From: Pleomorphomonas sp.
Lineage (GTDB): Bacteria; Pseudomonadota; Alphaproteobacteria; Rhizobiales; Pleomorphomonadaceae
Length of the DNA stretch: 64,000 nucleotides
Reading direction: 5' to 3'
Assembly: GCA_029976075.1 (NCBI GenBank)
Contig: JARKNW010000082.1
Span: forward strand, 51,291 to 115,290
The notes beneath the pieces are model-generated. The model did no database searches. It saw nothing but the letters and a program-made list of their open reading frames with translations, and had not been told where the DNA came from. Both the position numbers and the translations under genes were made by a program. Positions 42,672 to 52,483 of this stretch are shown here, one piece after another; position 1 is the stretch's first letter, and each line of letters opens with the position of its first letter.

Positions 42672-43637
42672 TTATCGTCTATCGGCGATGCGCCTCGCGG
42701 CCTCGACCAGCGCGTCGGTGACCAGCCTCGCAAGGCGCGGCCGGTCGAGTTCGAGGGCGACGTCGATGCGCGGCAGGTGATCGGGCGCCCAGGTGCGGCG
42801 GTCGGCGTCGGTGGCGCCATAGCCGGGGCCGGGCGCGGTTTCCACCGTCACCGACAGGCTCTCGGTTTGAAACAGCGTCGGGTCGATCAGCCAGGCGATC
42901 GGGCAGGTGTCGTGCAGCGCCGGTCCCGGCACCCGGCCGGCGGCGATGTCGCCGGAGCGCTCGCTGTAGAACTGGATGATGTCGGCAACGGGATTGGGAG
43001 CGGGAACGGCGGCGCGCAGGCGCTTGAGATCGTCGGTGTCGATGAAGGCGCGGTTGGTGACGTCGAGGCCGAACATGGTGGTCTTGATGCCCGAGTTGAG
43101 CACGATGGCCGCCGCTTCCGGGTCGGCCCAGATGTTGAACTCGGCGCGGGCGGTGACGTTGCCGCCGACGATGCCGCCGCCCATGAACACCAGCTCGCGC
43201 ACCTTGGAGGCGATGTCCGGGTCGAGCGCCAGGGCGAGGGCGACATTGGTCATCGGGCCGACGACGGCCAGCGTGATCTCGCCCGGCGCGGCATTGACGC
43301 GGGCGGCGATTTCCAGCGCAGCATGGCCCGGCGCGAGGGGGCGGCGCGGCGGCGGCAGTGTGGCACCGGCCGAGTCGAGGCCGGTGACGCCGTGGAAGGC
43401 GGCGGGGAAGTCGTAGCGGTGAAGAAGCGGCGCCACCGCGCCGGCATAGACCGGAATGGACGTGCCGAGCGCATCGGCAATGGCCAGCGCGTTGGCGGCG
43501 GTGCGGGGAAGCGGCGCGTTGCCGCAGACGGCGGTGATCGCCTCGATCTCGAAGACGCCCGACGTCACCGCCAGCGCGATGGCCGCGAAATCGTCGTGGC
43601 CGGGGTCGCAGTCGATGATGAGGCGGCGGCGGGTCAT
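42672..43637 (-). CDS. Inosine/uridine-preferring nucleoside hydrolase
   Basis: 321 residues from MTRRRLIIDCDPGHDDFAAI; the longer upstream frame lacks family features. The calcium-binding DCDPGHDD motif (consensus DTDPGxDD) is intact, as are AVVGPMTNVALALALDP, VFMGGGIVGGNVT and EFNIWADPEAA. A late His equivalent is in ALHDTCPIAWLIDP. It cleaves ribonucleosides to base plus ribose in the cytoplasm. It is first in the operon with a CUT1 importer, so the importer probably brings in nucleosides or the unit salvages ribose. Confidence 0.93.
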   Translation of the reverse strand: MTRRRLIIDCDPGHDDFAAIALAVTSGVFEIEAITAVCGNAPLPRTAANALAIADALGTSIPVYAGAVAPLLHRYDFPAAFHGVTGLDSAGATLPPPRRPLAPGHAALEIAARVNAAPGEITLAVVGPMTNVALALALDPDIASKVRELVFMGGGIVGGNVTARAEFNIWADPEAAAIVLNSGIKTTMFGLDVTNRAFIDTDDLKRLRAAVPAPNPVADIIQFYSERSGDIAAGRVPGPALHDTCPIAWLIDPTLFQTESLSVTVETAPGPGYGATDADRRTWAPDHLPRIDVALELDRPRLARLVTDALVEAARRIADRR

Positions 43638-43838
43638 TGTCGGGGCTACTCCTGTGACACCTGACAATGCGGCCTTTTGGCCGGCGGCAAAATCGACGCT
43701 TTGTCCTTTCGATTGAGTTTGGCTCAAGTGTCGGCGCCAAGGTGGCGCGGGAGCGCGTCGTGCCGGTCCACCTCCGATTGCGCTCGGGAAGGCGCGATGC
43801 TATTCAAGCCTCGTGCTTGAGGAGAAAGGAGGGGTCAC

Positions 43839-43913
43839 ATGCATGCGTTTCACATCCGGTCACACCGGACATATGGTCCCGTCTCTGCCCTGCGAATGCG
43901 TTTGCAGGGCTGA
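43839..43913 (+). CDS. Leader peptide upstream of the ABC-F gene
   Basis: A 24-codon ORF beginning MHAFHIRSHR and ending RMRLQG, TGA. It is preceded five bases upstream by AAAGGAGGGG, the strongest ribosome-binding site seen in this window. It lies in the 423-base space before the ABC-F gene. Its coding sequence contains two hairpins, TCCGGT-cac-ACCGGA and GCCCTGC/GCAGGGC; the latter ends one base before the stop codon. Short, well-translated ORFs before ABC-F or Erm genes commonly act as antibiotic-sensing attenuators. The function here is inferred from position and the ribosome-binding site. Confidence 0.65.
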   Translation: MHAFHIRSHRTYGPVSALRMRLQG

Positions 43914-44028
43914 CCAGAGGCCTTCTCACTCCATCATTTCCTGGTCTGCCCTTTCTTGAGCCGTAGCGGCGAGCCTTCGCTCGCGCCGGCTCGTCTGCCG
44001 CGCATCGGCCATCGCATTGCCTGCGATG
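43855..44028 (+). promoter_or_regulatory. Candidate attenuator hairpins before the ABC-F gene
   Basis: Hairpins visible in order: TCCGGT/ACCGGA (43855-43869), GCCCTGC/GCAGGGC (43887-43910), GCGAGC-cttc-GCTCGC (43969-43984) and CATCGCA-ttgcc-TGCGATG (44010-44028). The first two overlap the leader ORF, so a translating or stalled ribosome would control their folding. CCAG/CTGG segments around 43914 and 43951 offer an alternative long-range pairing. I do not see a clear T-run that marks one as the terminator. Confidence 0.45.
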
Positions 44029-44060
44029 CCTGCTGCCGGCTTGAAGACCAGAGACATGAC

Positions 44061-45581
<1,521 letters not shown>

Positions 45582-45589
45582 CGAGTCCC

Positions 45590-45619
45590 GCCCCGGCGAG
45601 GCGCCGACCGCGCCGGGGC
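45590..45619 (+). terminator. Terminator after the ABC-F gene
   Basis: GCCCCGGCG pairs perfectly with CGCCGGGGC over a 12-base loop, starting nine bases after the stop codon and followed by TTGT. It is a good Rho-independent candidate apart from the short T-run. Confidence 0.6.
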
Positions 45620-45763
45620 TTGTCCGCAGGTGAGGGAGGCGGATCATCGGATGGGGCTATGAAAGGAAAAAGGGCAGGGAAGAGGTGCCTTGGCAGTCGC
45701 GTAGCGGAGCCGACCGATGCGTCCGGGGCGACGTCGCCCTCAGGGGCTTATCCACTGTATTAC

Positions 45764-45792
45764 TTGTTAATTTTCCCTATTGCGACTATAGG
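45764..45792 (+). promoter_or_regulatory. Candidate sigma-70-type promoter of the first autotransporter
   Basis: TTGTTA and TATAGG are separated by exactly 17 bases, 31 bases upstream of the start codon, in a locally A/T-rich patch. Each hexamer matches the consensus at four of six positions. Confidence 0.5.
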
Positions 45793-45822
45793 AGATCCCC
45801 TGATTGGTGGGCAGAGGGATAA

Positions 45823-48234
45823 ATGGAATCACGGAGCCAATGGTTGCTAGGCGTGTCGGCCCTGGCCTTGGGGATTGGCTTGGCCGCTTCGAACGTGGCC
45901 CATGCCGATCCGTCTTGCAATGATGCCACGATCACGGGGGCGGCCAGCTCGGTGACATGGACCTCGGGCGATTGCTCGATCACCAATACCGGCTCGGTCA
46001 CTTTATTGTCCGCCTCGGGGTCGTCAATCGGCACCTTGACCAACCAGGGACAGATTTCGGGCGCGTCCCTCGTCCTTAACAACACGGGCACGATCGGTGC
46101 GATCAGCAACGCTGCCGGGGCAAGCATCGTCAGTACCGCCAATACGGCGATCGTCAATAGCGGCACGATCGGTACGCTCAGCAATCAGGGGACCATCAGC
46201 GGCGCTGCCAGCGGCGCAGTTTTCAATTACGGCACCATCGGCTCCCTTCGTAATACCGGAACCATCAGCGGAAGCCGCGCTGTTCACAATCATGGCACGA
46301 TCACGACCCTGACCAACGAGGCCGGCGGGCTTCTGACGGCTACGGCAACTGCCATCCGCAATGATGTCGGGAGCATTGGCACGCTGGTCAATCGCGGCAC
46401 CATCTCGGGCGCGACCGCTGTCGAAAATGCCGTTTCGATCGGCACCATCGACAACAGCGGCATGATCACGGGCACGACCGCCATCCTGAATGCCGGAGCC
46501 ATCGGCACCATCGACAACAGCGGAACGATTTCCGGATCTGCCCTTGCCATCAGCACCTCGACCGACCTTGGTGCCATCACCAACAGCGGCGTGATTGCTG
46601 GCGATATCCTCAAAACCAGCACGTCCGACCTGACCATCAATGGAGGGACCTCCAGCTATGGCACACTGACCGGGTACGCGAACGGATCGGTGGGGACGAT
46701 CACCAATACGACGTCCAATCTGAGTTTCGGCACGGGGCTGCTGCTGCTCAACGACAACATCAATGTCGGTTCGAACCACACGGTCAGCAACACCGGAGCC
46801 AGGCTCAAGCTGTCCAACGCGATCTCGATCAGCGGCAACTACAGCCAGACCGGCGGCGGGCTGGTGATCGTTGCCAGCACCTCGTCGGACTACGCGTATC
46901 TGACGGTCGGCGGATCGGCCACGGTGACGAACACGGCGATCACCATCTCCGGCAGTGGCCTGACCGCAGGGGAGACCTTCACCATCGTCCGGCCAGGGAC
47001 CAGCGGCACCTATAGCAACGACCTCGCCAGTGTCAGCGGTACGGCGGGACTGGGTGCTCTGGTTTCGACCAGCGGCAATGACCTCGTGGTCACCCTGTAT
47101 TCGAGCAGCTATTACACGGTGGGGCAAAACGCGGGCAGCAACGCCGCGGGCATGGGCGCGGCGCTGGACGCGTTGGTCGCCTCGGCCTCCGTCTCGTCCG
47201 ACATGCAGTCGATCCTGTCCTCCATCGGCAGCCTGCCATCGACAGGAGGGCAGGCCCTGGCGATCAAGGAATTGGGCCTGGCGCAGATGCCGCCCGCGGC
47301 CCTGATGGGCTTTGCCGCCGCCAACCTGACTTCCGGCGTCGTGGCGCAGCACCAGCAGACGGCCATGGCCTACAATCCCGCCATCGGCAAGGCCGCCGGT
47401 TCGGACGGGCAACGGAATGTCCTGTGGGGGCAGATGATGGGCGGTGGCGCCACGCGTGACGGCACCGCCGACGCCGACGGCTATCGGACGAAGCAGTTCG
47501 GCTTCGCCTCCGGCGTCGACCACATGATCGACGACAACCTGATGGGCGGGATGGCCTTGAGCTGGGTGAGAGGCTTCGCCGACGCCTCCGGCGGCTCCGA
47601 TACCTCGTCGATCTTCGACAGCTATCAGCTTACCGCCTACGGCACGTGGCGGCTCGATCGTCTGTTCGTCGACGGTCAGGCCGGGGTCGGGCTCAACCAC
47701 TTCCATCAGAAGCGCGACATCGATTTCCTGAACCGCACCGCCACCGCCGACTTCGATGGCGAGCAATACCTGTTCCGCGCCCAAACCGGATATGACATTC
47801 CGCTGACGGGCGGCGTTCTGGTGACGCCCCTGGGCGGGCTTACCTTCGTGCGGGGCGTGACCGACGGCTATACCGAAAGCGGCGCCGGCGCGGCCAACCT
47901 GACCGTGGATCGCAATACGAGCGACAGCCTAGCCCACAATCTGGGCGGCCAGCTCTCGAGTGCGGCGAATACCGAATGGGGCCGCCTCACATATGCTCTC
48001 CGGATGGAGTGGGTCCACGACTACCGGCAGGCAGCGATCACCAACAGTGGCTCGATCGACGGCGCCGCCTTTACCACCACGACGCCCCGCCTCAAGTCCG
48101 ACGGTGCGCAGATCGGCCTCGCCTTCACGCTCGATACCTCGGACGATCTCTCCATCCGCGCCGAGTACAACGGCGAGTTCCGCGAGAACTACCAAAGCCA
48201 CTCCGGGCTGGTTAAGCTGATGCGGGGATTCTAG
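45823..48234 (+). CDS. Autotransporter (type Va) outer-membrane/surface protein
   Basis: 803 residues. The signal peptide is LLGVSALALGIGLAASNVAHA. The passenger (about 30-450) is made of short beta-helix rungs with repeated GTIGTLxNxGTISG-like units. After a linker comes a C-terminal beta-barrel (about 530-803) with WGQMMGGGATRDGTADADGY, alternating aromatic strands and the terminal Phe (KLMRGF) that signals BAM assembly. The barrel exports the passenger to the cell surface, where it may act in adhesion. The second autotransporter at the window end shares the FGTGxLLLNDN segment. Confidence 0.93.
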   Translation: MESRSQWLLGVSALALGIGLAASNVAHADPSCNDATITGAASSVTWTSGDCSITNTGSVTLLSASGSSIGTLTNQGQISGASLVLNNTGTIGAISNAAGASIVSTANTAIVNSGTIGTLSNQGTISGAASGAVFNYGTIGSLRNTGTISGSRAVHNHGTITTLTNEAGGLLTATATAIRNDVGSIGTLVNRGTISGATAVENAVSIGTIDNSGMITGTTAILNAGAIGTIDNSGTISGSALAISTSTDLGAITNSGVIAGDILKTSTSDLTINGGTSSYGTLTGYANGSVGTITNTTSNLSFGTGLLLLNDNINVGSNHTVSNTGARLKLSNAISISGNYSQTGGGLVIVASTSSDYAYLTVGGSATVTNTAITISGSGLTAGETFTIVRPGTSGTYSNDLASVSGTAGLGALVSTSGNDLVVTLYSSSYYTVGQNAGSNAAGMGAALDALVASASVSSDMQSILSSIGSLPSTGGQALAIKELGLAQMPPAALMGFAAANLTSGVVAQHQQTAMAYNPAIGKAAGSDGQRNVLWGQMMGGGATRDGTADADGYRTKQFGFASGVDHMIDDNLMGGMALSWVRGFADASGGSDTSSIFDSYQLTAYGTWRLDRLFVDGQAGVGLNHFHQKRDIDFLNRTATADFDGEQYLFRAQTGYDIPLTGGVLVTPLGGLTFVRGVTDGYTESGAGAANLTVDRNTSDSLAHNLGGQLSSAANTEWGRLTYALRMEWVHDYRQAAITNSGSIDGAAFTTTTPRLKSDGAQIGLAFTLDTSDDLSIRAEYNGEFRENYQSHSGLVKLMRGF

Positions 48235-48294
48235 TGATTCCGGCATCTGCTCCGAGGTCCGTATCCGGCGGAGGCAGGTGTCGGTGCTGAACCA

Positions 48295-48393
48295 CTAGAG
48301 CAATTCCAGGAAAAGTGGAGACCGGTTTTCCGCCCGGAATTGCTACTTAACAAAGAGATAGAGGGTATCCGGTGAACCTGTTTTCACCGGAAA
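48295..48393 (-). repeat. Dispersed intergenic repeat, full-length copy (inverted orientation)
   Basis: This is the reverse complement of the element at 1329-1419, nearly base for base, including the TTCACCGG/CCGGTGAA hairpin and the GGAATTGC...GCAATTCC arms. The palindromic-arm box CTAGAGCAATTCCAGGAAAA leads directly after the autotransporter stop region. Confidence 0.85.
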
Positions 48394-48397
48394 TCCT

Positions 48398-48460
48398 CTA
48401 GAGCAATTCCAGGAAAAGTGGAGACCGGTTTTCCGCCCGGAATTGCGATAAAACAAGTAG
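48398..48460 (-). repeat. Second, tandem partial copy of the dispersed repeat
   Basis: The box CTAGAGCAATTCCAGGAAAA through CCCGGAATTGC repeats exactly the preceding copy but lacks the second hairpin, and runs into GATAAAACAAGTAG. The two copies are adjacent head to tail. Confidence 0.85.
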
Positions 48461-48517
48461 TTAGGGCGTTTTTTGGCGGGCTGGGGTTTGCCGGATGCGC
48501 TCTGGGGAGCCAATGCC

Positions 48518-49030
48518 GTGGAGGCCCGTTTGTCATCGCAGACGCCGTTGATGGGGGCGCTCGTCTGCGCCCTGATGTTTCTTCCCCTGGCCGCGCCGTC
48601 CGCGACGGCAGCCGAAAACCCGCTCTGGGGCCGGCAGTGCGCGAAAGAGGCCGATGGCAAGAAAGACACCTGCGCGGTACAGCAGTTCGTCATCGCCCAG
48701 CCCGGCGACCGGCAACTGCTGCTCGCGCAAATTGGCTATAACGGCCCCCAGGCAAAGCCGCGCCTGCTCCTGGTGGCGCCGTTGGGCGTCCTTCTGACGA
48801 AGGCGGTTTCTTTCAGCATCGATGAGAGAAAGCCCCTTACCGTTCCCTTCGAAACCTGCAACTCCAACGGCTGCCTGTCGATCATCGATATGGACGAGTC
48901 CGCGCTCGACCAGTTTCGCAAAGGTAATGTGCTGATAGTCCGCTACTATCGCATGGGAGAGGAAAAGCCCCTGGACCTTCCGGTCAAGCTGGAAGGGTTG
49001 AGCGCAGCCCTGAAGGCGATCGCACCCTAG
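48518..49030 (+). CDS. IalB-like (invasion-associated locus B) periplasmic protein
   Basis: 170 residues from a GTG with TGGGGAG eight bases upstream; ATG 48551 is an alternative. A signal peptide (MGALVCALMFLPLAAPSATA) precedes a domain with CAKEADGKKDTCAVQQFVI, LLVAPLGVLLTKAVSFSID and FETCNSNGCLSIIDMDESAL. Two cysteine pairs and the PLGVLL strand are typical of the IalB family, named from Bartonella but widespread in alphaproteobacteria. The molecular role is unknown. It lies between the autotransporter and the sulfotransferase gene. Confidence 0.85.
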   Translation: MEARLSSQTPLMGALVCALMFLPLAAPSATAAENPLWGRQCAKEADGKKDTCAVQQFVIAQPGDRQLLLAQIGYNGPQAKPRLLLVAPLGVLLTKAVSFSIDERKPLTVPFETCNSNGCLSIIDMDESALDQFRKGNVLIVRYYRMGEEKPLDLPVKLEGLSAALKAIAP

Positions 49031-49033
49031 GGC

Positions 49034-49128
49034 ATTTCCGGCGAACGCCGGTTCTCCTGCTCTACCTCTTTGTTTTCTCGCAAGTTCAGGCGCAAAACCG
49101 GTGTCCGCTTTTGCTGAAATCGCTCTAG
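49034..49128 (+). repeat. Diverged copy of the dispersed intergenic repeat
   Basis: The architecture is the same as the 1329 copy: a hairpin (TTTCCGGCGAACGCCGG), a CTCTTTGTTTTCTCGC spacer, then CAAAACCGGTGTCCGCTTTT and a CTCTAG end. The hairpin begins four bases after the IalB stop and could end its transcript. Confidence 0.7.
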
Positions 49129-49144
49129 AAGGGAAGTCGCCGTC

Positions 49145-51286
49145 ATGAAGTTCCGCAAGGAGAGGGACAAGCAACCCCCTTCCTCGCCGCAGGGCATGAC
49201 GATCGATCAGGCGATCGCCGCCGCCTATGCCCACTGGGGCGCCGGTCAGGCGTTGCAGGCCGAACAGCTTTGCCAGCAGGTGCTGGCTCTGTGGCCGGAG
49301 CATCCCGACGCCTTGCATATCCTGGGGCTCTTGGCCCATGGGGTCGGCAACCTCGACGGCGCTCTCGATTATATGCGCCGGGCCTGCGCGGCCCCTCGCG
49401 CGCCCGCCCTGTTTCACAGCAACTTCGCGGAAATGCTCCGCCAACGCGGCCAACTGGTCGAAGCGGAAAAGGAGGGGCGACGGGCCGTCGCCCTGGACGG
49501 CAACTCCATGGCGGCATGGGGAAACCTGGGGATCATCCTGCAGGAGGCCGGCAAGCTGGAGGAAAGCCTGCACTGCCTGACCCGGGTCTGCCAGGCGACC
49601 CCCGACAGCCCGGAGGCCCACAATAACCTGGGCAATACGTTCAAGCGCCTCGGCCGGTTGAACGAGGCGAAGGGGGAATACGAAGCGGCCATCCGCCTCT
49701 ATCCCTCCTACTCCGAGGCGCACAGCAATCTGGCCTACCTGCTCACCGATCTCGGACTTTATGAGGAAGCGATGGCGGCGGCGCGCCAAGCCATCGAAAT
49801 CAGCCCTCGCAACGCCGACGCCTATCTCAATGCCGCGTCGATCGCGCAGAAGAGGCAGCGGACGGGCGAGGCACTCCGCTGGATCAACAATATTCTATCC
49901 TTCGCGCCCGAGCATCCCGGCGCATTGCTGGCCATCGCCACCATCGAGCGACAGGCCGAGAACTTTCCGGCGGCCGAGCAGGCGGCACGACGGGCGGTCG
50001 CGGCGATGCCGCAAAGCGGCGAGGCGCACGAGGCGCTGGGACAGGTTCTGCAAGCGACATACCGATGCGACGAGGCTCGCGCCGAGTACGAACGAGCGGC
50101 GAAACTGCCGATGCCCAAGCCGGAAAGCCCGGTCGAGAAAAAGGCGATCCTGCTTCTGGAACTGGGGCGACGCAAGGAGGCGATGGAAGCCTTCGACGAA
50201 GCCCTGGGGATCAATCCCCGCTCGGCCTCCGTGTGGTTCAACCGCTGCGAGGCGAAGAAGTTCGCCAAGGACGACCCCGACATAGCGACGATGGAGACGC
50301 TGCTGACCGACGCCGAACGCCAGGGTATCGGCTACGACGAGCGCATCGCGCTGTCCTTCGCTCTCGGCAAGGCCTGCCTGGATGCCGGTGAGGACGACCG
50401 TGCCTTCGCCCATCTTCACGAAGGCAACCGGCTGAAGCGCGCAACGTTCTCCTATGACGCAGCGGCCGTGGACGGATGGCTGGACAAGATCGCCCGGACC
50501 ATCTCGCCGGAACAGCTTTCCCGTCTGGCCGGGCATGGCGATCCGTCGGAGCAGCCGGTGTTCATCGTCGGCATGCCGCGCTCCGGCACCACCCTGATCG
50601 AGCAGATCCTGGCCGCGCATCCTCATGTGCACGGAGCGGGGGAACTGCGCCTGGTGCAGAGCATGGTGGACCAGATTTCCGGCCCCGATCACGTGCCCCT
50701 GGGCTATCCGCAACTGATCGAGGCGACCGCGCCGCAGGATCTTCCCCGGCTGGCCCGCTACTATCTCGACCGTGTCTCGGTGCTGGCCCCCGGCAAGGCG
50801 CGGATCGTCGACAAGATGCCCGTCAACTTCCTCTTTGCCGGTCTGATTCACGCCCTGTTTCCAAAGGCCCGCATCATTCATTGCCGCCGCGATCCGGTGG
50901 ATACCTGCCTGTCCTGCTATACGAAGAACTTTTCCGGCGAGCAGAAGTTCACCTACGACCTGGCCGAGCTGGGTCGGTTCTATCGGGGATACGAACGACT
51001 GACCGCCTATTGGGCATCGGTACTGCCGGCCGACCGCTGGACCGAAGTGAACTATGAGGCGGTGGTGGACGATCTCGAGGGCGAGGCCCGGCGTCTGGTC
51101 GAATTCTGCGGCCTCGAGTGGGACGAAGCCTGCCTGTCGTTCCACAAGCTGGAGCGTCCGGTCCGTACCGCCAGCGTCACCCAGGTGCGTCAGCAGATCT
51201 ACAAGAGCAGCGTCGGGCGCTGGAAGAAACACGCCCGTCACCTCGCCCCCCTGCTTTCGGCCCTGGGGGTGGACGCAACGACATGA
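49145..51286 (+). CDS. TPR-repeat sulfotransferase
   Basis: 713 residues with no signal peptide. About nine tetratricopeptide repeats (residues 20-400) include clean units such as AHNNLGNTFKRLGRLNEAKG and AHSNLAYLLTDLGLYEEAMA. The C-terminal 240 residues are a sulfotransferase: the PAPS 5'-phosphosulfate loop is FIVGMPRSGTTLIEQILAAH, the 3'-phosphate region is ARIIHCRRDPVDTCLSCYTK, and there is a late RQQIYKSSVGRW. It would move sulfate from PAPS to a protein or glycan bound by the TPR arm. It overlaps the next gene by four bases, and CysD/CysNC for PAPS synthesis are next door. Confidence 0.9.
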   Translation: MKFRKERDKQPPSSPQGMTIDQAIAAAYAHWGAGQALQAEQLCQQVLALWPEHPDALHILGLLAHGVGNLDGALDYMRRACAAPRAPALFHSNFAEMLRQRGQLVEAEKEGRRAVALDGNSMAAWGNLGIILQEAGKLEESLHCLTRVCQATPDSPEAHNNLGNTFKRLGRLNEAKGEYEAAIRLYPSYSEAHSNLAYLLTDLGLYEEAMAAARQAIEISPRNADAYLNAASIAQKRQRTGEALRWINNILSFAPEHPGALLAIATIERQAENFPAAEQAARRAVAAMPQSGEAHEALGQVLQATYRCDEARAEYERAAKLPMPKPESPVEKKAILLLELGRRKEAMEAFDEALGINPRSASVWFNRCEAKKFAKDDPDIATMETLLTDAERQGIGYDERIALSFALGKACLDAGEDDRAFAHLHEGNRLKRATFSYDAAAVDGWLDKIARTISPEQLSRLAGHGDPSEQPVFIVGMPRSGTTLIEQILAAHPHVHGAGELRLVQSMVDQISGPDHVPLGYPQLIEATAPQDLPRLARYYLDRVSVLAPGKARIVDKMPVNFLFAGLIHALFPKARIIHCRRDPVDTCLSCYTKNFSGEQKFTYDLAELGRFYRGYERLTAYWASVLPADRWTEVNYEAVVDDLEGEARRLVEFCGLEWDEACLSFHKLERPVRTASVTQVRQQIYKSSVGRWKKHARHLAPLLSALGVDATT

Positions 51287-52449
51287 GCACAGCCTTGACC
51301 CAGGCGGAAGCCGAACTCCAGGCCCGCCAGGCGCTGGATGCCGGCGACCCGGAAAAGGCGGAGGCCCTGGCCCGCGCCTTGGTGGCGGGCGGTGTGGGGA
51401 CGTTGCAGGCATGGTCGATTCTCGCCAAGGCGTTAGGTCGCCAAGAACGGCCGGCCGAGGCGAAAACGGTCCTGGAAATGCTGGTCGACCAGGTGCCGGG
51501 CAACATGGAGCTGCGCTTCGACCTGGCGGTGACGCTGTTGCAGTTGGGCGAGTTCGAAAGGGGGTGGCGGGAATATCGCCATCGCTACACCATGGCCCAT
51601 ACCGCGGCGTTGGGGCGCAAGGTGCAGAAGCCGCGCTGGGACGGCCGCCCCATGGCCGGCAAGACCCTGCTGATCCATGACGAACAGGGCTTCGGAGACA
51701 CTTTCCAGTTCATCCGCTTCCTGCCCTGGGCCAAGGAAAAGAGCGGTGCCCGCCTGGTGCTGCAGATCACGCCGAAGCAGGAAAGCTTCGCCCGCCGCAT
51801 GGGCGGCATCGACGAGATCGTGCTGCGCGACCAGGTGCCTCCGCCCTTCGACATGTATTGCGAGATGATGACCCTGCCCATGGTGCTGGGGTTGAAGCTT
51901 TCCGACCTGCCCGGAACCATCCCCTACCTGACGGCGCACGAGGGACGCGTACGGAAATGGCGGCGCAAGTTGCAGACGCTGCCGCGGCCGATCGTCGCCC
52001 TGGTGTGGGCGGGGCGCCCCGAACACGCCAATGACGCCCAACGGTCCTTGTCCCTGAGCTCCCTGGCGCCGCTGGCCGGGGTGGAGGGCTGTTCCTTCAT
52101 CTCGGTCCAGAAGGGCCCCAAGGCCGCCGAGGCCAAGTCGCCGCCGCCGGGGCTGAACCTGATCGATCTCGACGAGGAAAACGCCGATTTCGACGATACC
52201 GCCGCCATCCTGTCAGTTGCCGATCTCCTCGTATCGATAGATTCCTCTCCCATTCACTTGGCTGGCGCCCTGGGACGACCGGCGTGGGGCCTGCTGTCTT
52301 TCAATCCAGACTGGCGCTGGCTGCTCGACCGCGAGGACAGCCCCTGGTATCCAACCGTCCGCTTGTTTCGCCAGACCAGTCCAGGGGACTGGCCGGGAAC
52401 GATTTCCCGCATGGCTGAAGCATTGCGGCGTTTCCGGGATGGCGCCTGA
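51283..52449 (+). CDS. TPR protein with glycosyltransferase family 9-like domain
   Basis: 388 residues from ATG 51283, overlapping the sulfotransferase stop (ATGA). Residues 1-90 hold two TPR-like helical pairs ending LGEFERGWREYRHRY. The rest resembles ADP-heptose-type transferases: GKTLLIHDEQGFGDTFQFIR, PRPIVALVWAGRPEHANDAQ and VADLLVSIDSSPIHLAGALG, the last a donor-site pattern. It matches the widespread 'TPR plus GT9-like' proteins often found beside TPR sulfotransferases. A partner modifying a surface glycan or glycoprotein is likely; donor and acceptor are unknown. Confidence 0.82.
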   Translation: MSTALTQAEAELQARQALDAGDPEKAEALARALVAGGVGTLQAWSILAKALGRQERPAEAKTVLEMLVDQVPGNMELRFDLAVTLLQLGEFERGWREYRHRYTMAHTAALGRKVQKPRWDGRPMAGKTLLIHDEQGFGDTFQFIRFLPWAKEKSGARLVLQITPKQESFARRMGGIDEIVLRDQVPPPFDMYCEMMTLPMVLGLKLSDLPGTIPYLTAHEGRVRKWRRKLQTLPRPIVALVWAGRPEHANDAQRSLSLSSLAPLAGVEGCSFISVQKGPKAAEAKSPPPGLNLIDLDEENADFDDTAAILSVADLLVSIDSSPIHLAGALGRPAWGLLSFNPDWRWLLDREDSPWYPTVRLFRQTSPGDWPGTISRMAEALRRFRDGA

Positions 52450-52483
52450 AGCGTTCGGGGGCGCCCTGCCTTCCGCATAGGCT

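Noticed and set aside
41208..43664. Plus-strand frame of 818 codons across the binding-protein and nucleoside-hydrolase genes
   Set aside because: Antisense shadow in GC-rich DNA; both minus-strand genes carry clear family motifs.
46024..47784. Minus-strand frame of 586 codons inside the first autotransporter
   Set aside because: It is produced by the repetitive GGC/ACC/ATC codons of the beta-helix passenger and has no motif of its own.
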